A stretch of DNA of 64,000 nucleotides from CAZDBA01 sp965224765. Lineage in GTDB: Bacteria; Planctomycetota; Planctomycetia; Pirellulales; Pirellulaceae. A program made the position numbers and the translations under genes. Where the stretch lies: the NCBI GenBank assembly GCA_965224765.1, contig CBDDAC010000012.1, positions 1 through 64,000 of the forward strand, read 5' to 3'. The notes beneath the pieces are model-generated. The model did no database searches. It was not told the origin of the DNA and was given only the letters and a program-made list of their open reading frames with translations. Below are positions 25,396-36,617 of this stretch, piece after piece. Position 1 is the first letter of the stretch, and each line of letters starts with the position of its first letter.

Positions 25396-28102
25396 ATGTC
25401 TACGATGAATCGAAAACGGCAATTTATAATCTGGCACGCAACCTTGATTGCAGGGTTGCTCATTCTCCTTGGTGGATGCACGCAATTTCGGTTGCCGGCA
25501 ATCGACCCTACGGGGACGAATGTCTTTCTTCCGGCTCCGTATTCGACGACCATTTTACCCGGTGGTGCGATCGCCAATCCCAACACGCCCCCATACGGCG
25601 CACAACCACGCACTCCTTTTGGAACGACGCCGGGCGCTGGACTTTCGACTTCTCAGGCGCCAAGAAACCCCGCTTTCACTCAACCAGCAGCTCCCCCTCC
25701 TTGCTACCCAAACACCGGGTGTTATCGAGGAACGATGGCAAGAAAACATATTATCCCGGACACCAGCCGTTGTAAAACACGCGGTGAGCTCGGTGAAATC
25801 ATCATGACACCACACCGAATCATTGCTCCAGTAGGTAGTGAGGTCGTGGTCCTCGCAGGAATTTGCGGGGGCGATGGATTTTACGTCGTCAACCAACCAT
25901 TGGAATGGATGCTTTCCAACAACAGCGTTGGACAAATGGTAGAAGTCGGAGGCATGGAGCACCCAACCTTTAATCGATTTGTGGCACCAACCGCTAGAAA
26001 ATTTGATGGACAATATGCATGGGGACGCACCGGTCTAAAAGAAAAACTTTTGACTCGGGGCACACCTACACCGGCAGACGATATTGATGTGCTTAAGGGG
26101 CAATCTTATGTCAGCCTGTCTTCGGCGTCCCCCGGAGCAACCTACCTTACTGCAGTAGCTCCCAAAGCTGAAGCCTGGGACAAACGACGAGGCTCAACGA
26201 CCATTCATTGGGTCGATGGTATTTGGTCCATCCCGTTACCGACCAGTGCAACCGCTGGCACGGTTCACCCAATGACAACTCTGGTGAAAAGCGCAACGGA
26301 TGAAGGCGGAATCCCTGACTGGAAAGTCAAATACAGCATCGTTGGTGGTTCACCTGCCGAATTTGCCCCAACCGGATCTCAGACCGTTGAAGCAATCACT
26401 GGTCAGGATGGCTTAGCCACCGTTCAACTCCGCCAACCGGCTGGACAGTTTGAGCCGGGCACAACTCAAGTGCGAGTCGACGTCATCAGACCCCCTGTCA
26501 AAGGAGAACGCGAACTCCTCGTGGAAAGTGGAATCACCAGCGTCACGTGGAGTGCCCCAGCCCTTACCATTCGAGCCATTGGCCCGGAACAAGCGGGGAA
26601 CAACGAAGCCTTTACCTATCGAATCGAAGTCACCAATCCAGGCGATCAAGTCGCTCGTGATGTCGTCGTGCGAACCAACAACCTTGCCGACGACGTAACG
26701 TTTATTTCCAGTACTCCCAAACCGGCACAGTATGGTCGTGACTACGAATGGAAATTGGGGGACATCAATCCTGGCAGCGGTCCTCGCCAGATCGACATTC
26801 AGCTGAAAACTAACCGCCCCGGACCATTGACTCTTTGCTTTGATGTTGCCAGTGATACGGATCAGCTCAAGACTCAGGCTTGTGCCGAAACCGAGATTGT
26901 TGCTCCCTGCATCGGACTCGAGGTTGAAGGGCCAGATACTGCACGCGTCGGCGACGAAGCTCTATTCAATATCCAAATCGTCAATCAATGCGAAGAAGCA
27001 CTTGAGAACGTCATTCTCAAACTTCAGTACGATACGCAATTGAAGCCTCAAGGCGGAATGGGTCCCGTCATCGAAGCGAAAATTGGCCGGCTTGAGTTTG
27101 GTGAACGTAAAACAGTTCCGATCATTTTCGATGTGCTGCAACCAGGGCGACCTTGTTTCACTCTCTGCGTTGCCGCCGACGGTGGGCATACCGCTCGAGC
27201 TCGGCAGTGTGTCACGGTGGATCAAGTCACCACTCCTGAAGTTACCCTCGTTTTGGATGGCCAACGATTGATCGAAGCCGGAAATCGGGTCGTCGTTAGA
27301 AGTCGAATCAAAAATACAGGGTCCGCCGCACTCAATGATATCGTTCTACTCAATCGCTTCAGTGATTCGCTGGAACCTGTCAACGTCACCCTCGGCTACC
27401 CCCAAAGCTGGCTCAACAATGACATGACAATTCGCCTGGGCCGTCTGGAGCCCAATCAGGAAGCCGTCATTGAGATCGTTTATGATGCGAAATCCGTGGA
27501 CGGCAACGCATTCAGTGAGTTCTCCGTTAGCTCTCCAAGCGGTGTCATCGTCAGTGACAAGTTCGATATCCGCATCGAAGCACCCGGCGGGGGACTCCCA
27601 GGTGGCACGCAAAACAATATTGCAGAACCCGTCTTTAACGCGGGCAACAATCCGCCCGCTGGACAGGGGGGCGGGCGTACAGATCCCTAACGACCAAGCC
27701 AACACAGCCCTAAGCGTCAAAGTCGAGGCATTAGATCGGACCGTCTCAGCAAGACCGTTTGGATCTCCAGGCAACGTGCCCAACGCCCGGTTCATGGTAA
27801 CGGTAACCAACAATCGACCTACGATAGAAAAGCACATCGATATTACCCTGCACGTACCACCTGGATTGTGGTTGTTCAGCCACAACCTCCAAAGCACAGG
27901 GCTATCAATCGTTGAACAGAGCGATGACCGAACACTGTTCAAGGTTCAGCGTCGACTAGAACTCAGAGCAGGTGAATCGATCGAGTTCATGGCCAGAGTT
28001 GCTGGCGATCAAGTTGGCCCCGGCACCTTCGAAGTCCGGGCAACGAGCGACAGCGTAGCAGGGTCCGTGTCCGACAACGCCACCGTCGAAGTCATTCAAT
28101 AA
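25396..28102 (+). CDS. DUF11-repeat lipoprotein, one frameshift
   Basis: About 900 residues once the frames are joined. The lipoprotein signal has lipobox LLGGC (HATLIAGLLILLGGCTQF). Several immunoglobulin-like DUF11 repeats follow, for example NEAFTYRIEVTNPGDQVARD, GDEALFNIQIVNQCEEALEN, IEAGNRVVVRSRIKNTGSAA and the last in ARFMVTVTNNRPTIEKHIDI. Such proteins are surface or outer-membrane structural components in planctomycetes and chlamydiae. The frame breaks in a run of six G near 27666-27671; removing one G joins QG-AGVQIPNDQ. The N-terminal region also has a Pro/Thr-rich linker and a cysteine-containing segment. An assembly error is the simplest explanation for the break. Confidence 0.8.
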
Positions 28103-28525
28103 TTCACGATAAACGTTGTAGTCTTCGAACTTTAGCCAAGTCGCGTTTCCACCATCCTCTGCGTCTATGATCCGCAATGCTTTTCTTCCAACTCGGTCCA
28201 TTTCGCGTTCCACCAGATCGCAGGGCCGTGATTGTTATGAAAAACCGATTGGTCTTAAACGCTATGCATCGACGCTCCTTGCGCAAGCTCCAACACGGCG
28301 ATTTCTCGCTTCGATGCAGTCCCGAATTTGCGCTGGCGATAGCAGATATTGGCAAACTTTATCGACAAGGTGAACTTTACATTTAGAACACTGCAGAAGC
28401 TGGGAGGTTTGGCTTAGCTACGACAAGCCAGTTCGTTCAATCGAACCCATGCTACGGATTCTGACGATAGTACGGTGAGTCAATTTTAAACTGAAAAGTT
28501 CGTAAAAAACCGTAGGAGTTTTACC
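28103..28525. other. intergenic region without recognised features
   Basis: Small frames of up to 69 codons are present but none has a convincing start signal or family resemblance. Confidence 0.4.
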
Positions 28526-29414
28526 GTGAATTTCACCCGATATATTTCCGTCGCCGCGATTATGATGGCGGCAACACTTTTCGCCACCAATGCAAATGCC
28601 CAGAATGTTGCACCCGTGGCCAATGGACAGTACGTCTTACCCATGGCCAACGGCCAGCAGGTGCAAGCGCCCGTAGCAACGGGGCAAACCATGAACATCT
28701 CCGACAGCGTCACCAATTCGGGACTAGGATGTGGCGGATGTTCGACCGGTTGCGACTCTGGCTGTGGACAAGGCTGTGGCCAACGCCCAAGAATGCTTAA
28801 TCGCCTTCGCAACGCCCTACCCTCAATTCAGATGTCCGGCGGAAATGACTGCGGATGCACCTATCGAAGCATCTTTGGTGGTTGGACAGACTTGGACGAC
28901 CTAAACACTGCCGTAGCAGGCGCTCCCGCAACCAACGGGCACGTTTCAACGACGGGTTCCTGTTGGGAACGGCTTCTGGTCGTTATTTGAACAACTTGCA
29001 CTCGTGTCGAAATGGAAAGCTCTTGGCGAGCCAACTCAGGCGACACCTACAACAATGGTGGCGCGAACATTCCATTGGACGGCCACTTCAACAACTTCGC
29101 CACCATGATCAACCTGTATCGCGACTTCGCATCAAACGGTCCGGTAAACTTTTATGCGGGTGTTGGAGCGGGTGCATCTCGTCAAGACGGAGATTTCGTG
29201 GTCAACGGCAACAGTCTTGTCTTCGATGACTGGGCAATCGCCTATCAAGCCATTGCAGGTGTCAACTTCAAGCGTAACGAGAGCACAAGCTTCTTTGCTG
29301 AATTCCGTTACTTCGCCAACACCGAAACTTCAGGTCGAATTTAATGGCGCCGATGCTGGCGATTTCGACTATGTCGCTGAAAACATCGTTTTTGGTATCC
29401 GTTTCAAGCGATAA
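28526..29414 (+). CDS. putative outer-membrane beta-barrel protein, two frameshifts
   Basis: About 290 residues after joining three frames. It starts at GTG with AGGAG upstream and has a signal peptide ending in NANAQ. Next come a Gln/Val/Ala segment, a cysteine/glycine cluster (CGGCSTGCDSGCGQGCG) and a C-terminal region of alternating amphipathic strands: NFYAGVGAGASRQDGDFVVN, TSFFAEFRYFANTE, and a final strand AENIVFGIRFKR ending in aromatic/basic residues like outer-membrane barrels. The frame shifts between about 28970 and 29011 and again near 29328-29332. Function unknown. Confidence 0.6.
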
Positions 29415-29499
29415 CCCAAAACGCAAGCGAACTTGGAGCGAGGTTGACTTAGGGCGGGGCTGGTGCATTCACCAGCCTCTCTTTTCGTTTGAACACAAC

Positions 29500-29805
29500 T
29501 TAGCTCAATGCAGTTTGGATCCGTTCGACCAACTGTTTTTCGATCATTCCTCGGAACGGCAACGCGGCAAACGGAATTTTCCCTGAAACGACAATCCGTT
29601 CTGCCAGGCTAACCATCTGGCCAGAGACCTGCATCCCAAGTGCCTTGAATGAGAATTCCAGATTGCCATCATCATCCCAATTCTCGACCAGCTCAGAAAT
29701 TTCAGGAGGCATTTCAGACTTTGCGTTATCACTAAACTGACGTAATTTTTCAGCCGCGTCATTCCGCTCTAGTTCATGCGGAACTTCAACTTGAAAATTG
29801 GGCAT
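29500..29805 (-). CDS. polyhydroxyalkanoic acid system family protein
   Basis: 101 residues resembling the small PHA-granule-associated family (PF09650 type): MPNFQVEVPHEL, a central ELVENWDDDGNLEFSFKALG, MQVSGQMVSLAERIVVSGKI and LPFAALPFRGMIEKQL-type ending. The fold is a helix-grip-like beta sheet with a final helix. Family members occur widely, including in bacteria without PHA genes, so a granule role is not certain. It is monocistronic. Confidence 0.75.
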   Translation of the reverse strand: MPNFQVEVPHELERNDAAEKLRQFSDNAKSEMPPEISELVENWDDDGNLEFSFKALGMQVSGQMVSLAERIVVSGKIPFAALPFRGMIEKQLVERIQTALS

Positions 29806-29973
29806 AACACACTTTTTATCAAACGGTTGTACGAGTTAAATTTTTACAGTCCAAGTGCGCCGTCGGTCGGAATCTATCGGAAACACTAGGAAATTTGGAG
29901 ACTCGCAATATTCAACAGTAACCGGGATAAAAAAGCGAGAGCGGATTGAGTGAAACGATAACGATTTTTTACG

Positions 29974-30183
29974 TTATACCAAAGCCTGCTCAGAATCATC
30001 GTAAGAACGACGGTCTTTAGGATGCCACAACGGCAAGCCCTCTTTCGCTCGATCGGCGAGCTTTTTGATTTTGTCCTCGGAACCTGGCAACGAGCCCGTT
30101 GAGTCGTATTCAGCCGCATCTACTGATTCTGGCTCGAAATCCCACTGACCATTCCTTATTGCATCAAGAACTGAGTCACGCAC
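29974..30183 (-). CDS. small acidic protein, unknown function
   Basis: 69 residues starting at GTG, with GGAAGGAA eight or so bases upstream. No signal peptide or membrane segment. It contains WDFEPESVDAAEYDSTGSLP and ends in LPLWHPKDRRSYDDSEQALV. The strong ribosome site and proline/tryptophan-containing tail suggest a real gene, but no family was recognised with confidence. Confidence 0.5.
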   Translation of the reverse strand: MRDSVLDAIRNGQWDFEPESVDAAEYDSTGSLPGSEDKIKKLADRAKEGLPLWHPKDRRSYDDSEQALV

Positions 30184-30465
30184 AGTTAGTTCCTTCCTTC
30201 AAAGACAATCAAACCTGCAGTCCGTTAGCAATCGAGTTGAATCCATCCAAAGTTAACTGAAACTTTATTCATTGAAAACTTTAGAAATCAATTATGTCGA
30301 ACTTTTTTCGCATGTCAACCTTTTTCGACAGCCAACAAAAATTTTGATTCAACTTTTTCGTCGACGAAATTCAATTGTCCAAGTTGGAAACACTTTGCAA
30401 ATTTTAATGCGGCCAAAACTACGGTTTACCACAGTCGCATTTGTTCGCCTTGCCGAAATTTTGGA

Positions 30466-33400
30466 TCAGGTACGTCTGGGTTTCCCGAGTCTATGAGGTA
30501 TTCGGCTTTTTTGGCCCCCCCGTTCGGACAGCCCCGCTACAGCAACAACGATGCCACTCTCAACAAAAACAATTCGCGAACGAATCTTACCGATCTCCAG
30601 TCCAGATATTTTTTGAACGGCACTTGCATATGAGTCCATTTGTGCTTCGTAAATCTTGACTCGATTGTCGACTTGAGATTCCGTGACGCGATCGGTCTTG
30701 AAATCAATCACATCAACACCGATCAAGTTATCGTTGTTGTATCGCCAAATCAGACGATCGATAAATCCCTCCAGAACATGTCCATCCACATGAGCGGCGA
30801 TCGGTCGTTCGTTCTCCACAACCATTCGATTCGCGTTATCGACATTCACCTCTCCGACTGCTGCATCAATAAGCATCGCCTCTAAATAGGTTTCACGGGT
30901 AAGAAGTTTTTTCAACATGCCGGTGGAAACCCTCTTCTCCGTAGCCGTCAATACGGCTTTCATTTCATCCAACGGAGCCGTCGGCATCTTGTCCAACATC
31001 GACTGTTGCAGCGCGTCACGATCCAAGGGACGATCGTCCAACCATTCAATGGCTTCCAAACAAGCATGAGTCAACGAACCACGCCGCAAACTTTCGCGAT
31101 CCGATTGGCTTCGTAATACCTGGCTAAGTTGTTTTGTTTCGCCACCTTCCAAACTTGATGGCGCAATCCAATCGATTCCACGCCCTGACCGAACTTTTGT
31201 CACAAGTGAAGTCGGCTTGGCCTCGGCTGAATCAGAGAGATAAAAACGGCATAACTCCTGAGGCAACTCCTCGACATTCTTTTCGTGCTGCTCATGCCAA
31301 TCAGCGTTTCCCGCGGAATAAACGATCGCCTCAGAACTCCGTCGCTCTTTCCCCGGCGCCAGAGTGTTCAGCAATACTCGCCCAAACGACTTTCCCTTGT
31401 CAGGATAACAGTCATAGGAAACATACAAGTGCATTGCATGAACCGCCCGAGTCAGAGCCACATACATCACACAAAGTTCTTCACGCACCTTGGAACGATT
31501 CTCACTATGGAACGCCTTCTGGAAGGAAGGCGGCAACAACGCTTGCAACCCGCGATTCACGTACAAGCTAACCAGAGATGCCGAATCCGTAGGCCGCGCA
31601 CGATCCACGACAAATCGAGGCGGTTGAAACCAACTCACCACCGAAGGGACCGGAAGAAACACGGCGTCAAACTCGAGTCCCTTCGCACCATGAATCGTCA
31701 TCACGCGAACTCTTGCAGAGCTTTCGTCTGGCACCTTGGTCTCACGAATGTACGCCACAAACTGATCAGCTCGAAGCGTCCACGAACCGCTGTAGTCATA
31801 ACTGAGTTCAACCAACCGCTGCAGTCGAGACAATTCACGTTGCGTACAATCATCCGAAACGATTCTTGCCAGCCACTCGATTGTTGGCCCATATCCGTTG
31901 TCAATCAGACGCCGACGAAGTCGAGCCGCAATTTCTGGAACAAGTTTGGCATTGGACCTGCGAGTTTGGGTCGATTCCGGAGCCAGGCCAAGTTCATGCC
32001 CCAAGATGCTGTGGGAAACCAGAAACCTCGCTACGGTGTCTCCGGGGTGATCGGCAAGCTGAATCGCAGCCAACACGATTTCAACGGCGGCCGAGTCAGT
32101 CAGAAAGTTTCCGCCTTCCTGACTCGCGGACACACCCTGCTTTTGCAAACGAAAAATGATATTTGCCACGGTGTCATTGGAACGCGCCAACACACCAATC
32201 GATCGATCTGGACTTTTGTGGTAAAGCTCCGCAATTTGTTTGACCATCAAGTCCAGCATCAAATCATTTCGGGCCGAGCGCTTTTTATGTTGATCGCGAT
32301 GAAGCTCCTTGGCACAATCAGGTCCATACTGTAATGTGACGTGTCCGGGCAACTCGGTTCGATGGGTTGAATGTTCCTTAAATCGTTCGGACGCCAGCTT
32401 CAACTCGGCATTTGTCTGCTCACAATCCGTTTTGACATTTCCCAGATTCCGGAAAACTAGATTTACGGCATCCATCACTTCAGGTGCCGATCGATAACTC
32501 TTGATCAAGTCTTCGGCTTGGTCAAGATTCTCCAATCGCTCGTCGACCAGATCAAAAATCTCGGCAACTCCACCGCGCCAGCCGTAAATTGCCTGTTTCA
32601 TATCGCCAACACAGAAAAATGAACGTCCTGAGTTTTTCGCGGAAACCCATTTCGCAAAGGGCTCGATCACCTGCCATTGCCCGGGCGAGGTATCCTGAAA
32701 CTCGTCCAACAGCAAATGTTCAATTTGTTGATCAAGCCGAAACATCAATCGATTATTCGCGTCTCTCTGACCTACCAATCCTTGCAAGCCAAGCGTGACG
32801 TCGTCGAATCGAAGCGCTCCGTTTTCCTGCTGCTTTCGTGAAAATCGTTCAGCATACTCTGCCACCAGTCCATACGTGGCCTGGTTTCTTCGTTTCAAGT
32901 CGTTTGCGATCCAACTTCGCACGTGCGCCGCCAAATCCAAATAGGCCTGCTCAAGAACGGGCGAACGTTTTTTGGCTCCATACTTTTCACCCGCCATGAC
33001 TCTCATCAACTGTCCGCTCAAGGCAAACTCTTTCCAGTTCCCGTCTCGAGCAAACGTAACATCTTTTTGCAATCGATCCGTCTGCAATTTCAGATGAGGC
33101 GGCGAGTCTTCTAGCGCACAAATCAACAGTTCCAACTCATCAGGAGCCGTCGCGGTTGGAACGGGAAGTTGGTCCCAGGCATCCGGATGAGAATCCAAAT
33201 AAATCCCATAGACGTCATCGACGGTGCGGCGGATCATTCGTGCGACTCCACGCTGGGCCTCGCCCTTGGCCAACAAGTGCATCAGTTGAATCGCACGTGT
33301 GCTGGACAACATCTCCTGAACCGCTTGATCACTCAGTTCGTTTAACAGCTGATTGTCCGATATGGCCCAATCCAGCGGCAAACCTAATTCCAAACTAAAA

Positions 33401-33750
33401 CTTCGCGCCAATCGATTGAAAAAGCTGTCCAACGTACTGATTTGCAAACGGTGCACCTTGCTCATCAAATCAACGAGCATTGACCGACAACGATGTTTGT
33501 CCAAGTCGACTTCGATTTGCTCTCCGAGGATTTTGGCCGCCTGTTCATCCATCGCAGCCGTTGCCAAACGCTGTACAATACGATCCAGAATCTCGCCAGC
33601 GGCTTTGCGTGTGAATGTCGTCGCCAGAATACTGTCACAATGATGTCCGGCCGCGATCAGTTGCAGATAGCGATTGGAAAGCGCAAACGTTTTCCCAGTA
33701 CCTGCGGAGGCACGAATGATGTAGTTGGGAACCGTCGGTTTCAAATTCAT
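30466..33750 (-). CDS. addA: AddA/RecB-like UvrD-type helicase-nuclease
   Basis: 1094 residues. It has the superfamily 1A helicase motifs in order: ASAGTGKTFAL (residues 14-24), LLDEFQDTSPGQWQVI, VGDMKQAIYGWRGG and VRVMTIHGAKGLEFDAVFLP, with LCVMYVALTRAVHAMHLY. The C-terminal PD-(D/E)XK nuclease domain is marked by GFIDRLIWRY and VDVIDFKTDRV. This is the ATPase/nuclease subunit of an AddAB-type complex that processes double-strand ends for recombination. Its start overlaps the stop of the AddB-like gene by four bases, so the two are coupled. It is shorter than Bacillus AddA (about 1230 residues). Confidence 0.85.
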   Translation of the reverse strand: MNLKPTVPNYIIRASAGTGKTFALSNRYLQLIAAGHHCDSILATTFTRKAAGEILDRIVQRLATAAMDEQAAKILGEQIEVDLDKHRCRSMLVDLMSKVHRLQISTLDSFFNRLARSFSLELGLPLDWAISDNQLLNELSDQAVQEMLSSTRAIQLMHLLAKGEAQRGVARMIRRTVDDVYGIYLDSHPDAWDQLPVPTATAPDELELLICALEDSPPHLKLQTDRLQKDVTFARDGNWKEFALSGQLMRVMAGEKYGAKKRSPVLEQAYLDLAAHVRSWIANDLKRRNQATYGLVAEYAERFSRKQQENGALRFDDVTLGLQGLVGQRDANNRLMFRLDQQIEHLLLDEFQDTSPGQWQVIEPFAKWVSAKNSGRSFFCVGDMKQAIYGWRGGVAEIFDLVDERLENLDQAEDLIKSYRSAPEVMDAVNLVFRNLGNVKTDCEQTNAELKLASERFKEHSTHRTELPGHVTLQYGPDCAKELHRDQHKKRSARNDLMLDLMVKQIAELYHKSPDRSIGVLARSNDTVANIIFRLQKQGVSASQEGGNFLTDSAAVEIVLAAIQLADHPGDTVARFLVSHSILGHELGLAPESTQTRRSNAKLVPEIAARLRRRLIDNGYGPTIEWLARIVSDDCTQRELSRLQRLVELSYDYSGSWTLRADQFVAYIRETKVPDESSARVRVMTIHGAKGLEFDAVFLPVPSVVSWFQPPRFVVDRARPTDSASLVSLYVNRGLQALLPPSFQKAFHSENRSKVREELCVMYVALTRAVHAMHLYVSYDCYPDKGKSFGRVLLNTLAPGKERRSSEAIVYSAGNADWHEQHEKNVEELPQELCRFYLSDSAEAKPTSLVTKVRSGRGIDWIAPSSLEGGETKQLSQVLRSQSDRESLRRGSLTHACLEAIEWLDDRPLDRDALQQSMLDKMPTAPLDEMKAVLTATEKRVSTGMLKKLLTRETYLEAMLIDAAVGEVNVDNANRMVVENERPIAAHVDGHVLEGFIDRLIWRYNNDNLIGVDVIDFKTDRVTESQVDNRVKIYEAQMDSYASAVQKISGLEIGKIRSRIVFVESGIVVAVAGLSERGGQKSRIPHRLGKPRRT

Positions 33751-36617
33751 GACTGCACCTCATCCAAGGAGGCTTTTTTTTCAAAAACCGTCTCGCGACA
33801 GATTCCGGCATAGTCGCCCGAAAATCTCGGTGGATTCGGATTGGGCGGCCAAAACACGTTCTCCCGAAGTTTGCGAATCACTTCGTGAGCCTTTAGGTCC
33901 GCTTGCTCCAGTTGATAAGGCTTCCAATGGGCGGGAGCAAATTTGATCTTGTTGAGATCGCGAGGCAGCAGGATGTATCCTACGCCGACATTATCAAAAT
34001 CGGGTTCGGTGAACTCCAGTTCGGTCACCAAGTGCCGATACAACGGCAGCTGGAGGTCGACCCAGCCCTTGCTGGGAGACCAGTGAGTCCATTCGGGTTC
34101 GTCCCCTGCGTCACTCGTTTTATAGTCCCAAACATAGATTTGACCAGTTTCGACGTGCCGGTCCACACGGTCAATGATTCCATTGATGGTAAATGCACGT
34201 CCGTCGACCATCAGCTCGTGAAAGACTTCCTGCTCAGCGTATACGATCTCCCAACCCGCCTGCCGCTGAGCCGCTTGCAACTCGGCAAACAATTTCAACC
34301 TGACTCGCAACTGTTCAATCTGGACCGACGCAGCAGGCAAACGACTTTCTTCAAAGTGAGCGTCCACATGTTGGTCAAGTTGGGTACTCAGGTACTCTGC
34401 AATCTCCATGGAATCGACCGAGTCTTTGACCGAGACATCCAAGGCAAAATCGTAAAGTACATCATGAGCAAGTGTTCCAAATGTTCCACCATCCATCTCA
34501 CGAGCGTTATCGATCGCCACTTCCAGTTTGGCAATACGGTTCAAATAGTAGCGGTACGGACACTGCAGATACTGTTTGAATCGAGTCACACTCGTTCGTT
34601 TAATCTCATCCAGTTGATCGAAATTGGCTGGATTGGGCACTCCAAATTGCTGGGCGCTGCGCAGCTGAGCCGGATCAGCCAGCCAGTACTTTCGATCTTC
34701 GCTACCGGGATGGGAAAAGAATGCTTTCGCCCGTAATGCCACATTGGCCGGATCGGTCGCCATAAACAGGCGGCTTGGAACCAAAGGATCTCCGTTGGAT
34801 TGCTTTCGCCCTGCAATCAAAAGCAGGTGCTTTCTTGATGCATTGATCATGCCGAGGAAATAGGTATCGCGAGCATAACGACGATCATTGTCTTCGATAC
34901 CCAAATCACGGCAGAGAGTGTTTGGCAGAAACAATCCGGCGTTCTCGACAGCCGGAACGAATTGATCGTTGAAACTGGTAACCACCATAACTTTGGCATC
35001 GTCCAGACGCAGGTCCAACCATCCCGCAATTTCAACGGCTGAGTCGGAGGGTTCATCTGAAATCGTCTGAAGCGAAGAAGCCTGAATCGCAAGATCAAGA
35101 GCTTCGTCAGCTGAAAGTTCGATCTGCCATTGGCTGGGCATTTCCTGGTGATCGGTAAATGCTTGGTTGATCGCCTCACAGGATTTCAAAAGTAGACGAT
35201 CGTGCAGATCGCGCTCATTGATTTCGCGGGTTCCATAAACTGCAAGTAAAATCTGCACCCAAGGATCCGCCCAGTCCTGCAAGGGCCTTTTACCCGTTGC
35301 AACGGGCGTCAACAATTCCTCCACCGCTGCAAATACTTGTGCCAGGTGGGGTTCCTGAGGATTGCCTTTGTAATCTTTGCCCGCTGGAAATTGTCCCTCG
35401 CGGCCTAGCTCAACACGCCCCGGTAAACGTGATTGCTGATAAAGATCAAGCTTGGAAAGCCAACTCCCATCCTTCTCGGTTGTTTCGTTAAGCCATCGGT
35501 ACAAATCTGGGTGTCGCACCATTTCGGCATAGCTGGCAAAGTCTCCGCGTTTCAAAAACTCGCGAATCGTCACCAACAAACGAATTGCCGCCGATTGATC
35601 AAACTGAATTCCAATCAAGTTCCGGGGCTCAATCCCCACGGCTCTTAGACTGCGTTCAATCTGAGGAATCAATGCCGCGTCAGGAGCTCCTACAGTGACC
35701 TCGTCGGCATGAATTCCTTGAGGCAACTCGGAAAGAAAATTCGCCACGGCAAAACCTTGATCCGCCGCATTTTCAACAATGACATACTTCTCATTATCGA
35801 TATCAAGCTTCTGATGCGTCCAACGTTCGATCACAATGCCACCAAACGAATCAAATCGATCGGCGTGATTGGGATCGCAAAATACAATCGAGGTCACATG
35901 GGACGCAACCTGTTCAAGCATTCCTCGCATCGAACGATTCAGATCAGCAACGCCAATCAATACGATTTGCTTGTCAGTGCGACATTGCTCCTTGCGAACC
36001 GCGACGCTACGGGCAGCCTGTTGATCCCACAGATCGACTTCCTCAAGAATTTTGTAGTAATGACCTTGGATCTCGGCGAGAGTGTTCCATCGATCGGTTT
36101 CCGGAAACTCAGAGAGTTTGTCAATTTCACGTTCTACACTTCGAAAACTGAGGATATCTGAAGCGAGTCGAGTGTGCAGTCGCTGTAGAATCGTCGCCGC
36201 CGCCATCAAGTCACGGACTTCTCCGCTGCGAATTCTTGGAAAAATCGTAAGAACTGAATCGTGATTGCTGCGTTTGATTGCCTCGATCCATGCCATTCTT
36301 CGCGTCAACTCAGAGGCCAGTGGTTTCTCTTGTGGATAGAGATGTTCCGGCAGACGCCCGATCGTTGTCAAATTGGGTGGAGTTAGCAAAAGCGAGTGAG
36401 ACTCAGATTCCGCCACCAGCATCTGCAAAAGCCGTCTTCTTGATCGAGCGGATGGAAGTGCAACGATAAATTGGCCCAAATCCAGTCGTCCGTCCGGAGC
36501 GCGGTGGTTTTCCACCAACCAGTTTGTCGCGGAGCGCAGAACCGGAGAATTCCAATCCAAGTCAATACGATTGGGCTGGGACGAACCAAAAGCCTGGTTT
36601 GAAAGTGATTGGGGCAC
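33747..36617 (-). CDS. addB: AddB-like PD-(D/E)XK nuclease
   Basis: 956 residues, the partner subunit of an AddAB-like complex. The N-terminal two thirds is a degenerate helicase-like region without a proper Walker motif. The nuclease domain is near the C-terminus: GTFGTLAHDVLYDF, GIIDRVDRHVETG and VWDYKTSDAG (near residue 830). The FALPSARSRRRLL-like start (FIVALPSARSRRRLLQMLVA) is typical of the inactive helicase part. Of the four cysteines that hold an Fe-S cluster in Bacillus AddB, only QCPYRYYLNR and the final GICRE are visible, so the cluster is probably absent. It is the first gene of the pair. Confidence 0.8.
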   Translation of the reverse strand: MPQSLSNQAFGSSQPNRIDLDWNSPVLRSATNWLVENHRAPDGRLDLGQFIVALPSARSRRRLLQMLVAESESHSLLLTPPNLTTIGRLPEHLYPQEKPLASELTRRMAWIEAIKRSNHDSVLTIFPRIRSGEVRDLMAAATILQRLHTRLASDILSFRSVEREIDKLSEFPETDRWNTLAEIQGHYYKILEEVDLWDQQAARSVAVRKEQCRTDKQIVLIGVADLNRSMRGMLEQVASHVTSIVFCDPNHADRFDSFGGIVIERWTHQKLDIDNEKYVIVENAADQGFAVANFLSELPQGIHADEVTVGAPDAALIPQIERSLRAVGIEPRNLIGIQFDQSAAIRLLVTIREFLKRGDFASYAEMVRHPDLYRWLNETTEKDGSWLSKLDLYQQSRLPGRVELGREGQFPAGKDYKGNPQEPHLAQVFAAVEELLTPVATGKRPLQDWADPWVQILLAVYGTREINERDLHDRLLLKSCEAINQAFTDHQEMPSQWQIELSADEALDLAIQASSLQTISDEPSDSAVEIAGWLDLRLDDAKVMVVTSFNDQFVPAVENAGLFLPNTLCRDLGIEDNDRRYARDTYFLGMINASRKHLLLIAGRKQSNGDPLVPSRLFMATDPANVALRAKAFFSHPGSEDRKYWLADPAQLRSAQQFGVPNPANFDQLDEIKRTSVTRFKQYLQCPYRYYLNRIAKLEVAIDNAREMDGGTFGTLAHDVLYDFALDVSVKDSVDSMEIAEYLSTQLDQHVDAHFEESRLPAASVQIEQLRVRLKLFAELQAAQRQAGWEIVYAEQEVFHELMVDGRAFTINGIIDRVDRHVETGQIYVWDYKTSDAGDEPEWTHWSPSKGWVDLQLPLYRHLVTELEFTEPDFDNVGVGYILLPRDLNKIKFAPAHWKPYQLEQADLKAHEVIRKLRENVFWPPNPNPPRFSGDYAGICRETVFEKKASLDEVQS

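Noticed and set aside
25089..25775. Plus-strand frame of 228 codons before the DUF11 lipoprotein
   Set aside because: No family resemblance or ribosome site; it overlaps the lipoprotein's signal peptide in another frame.
28177..28386. 69-codon plus-strand frame
   Set aside because: No ribosome site, known motif or supporting context.
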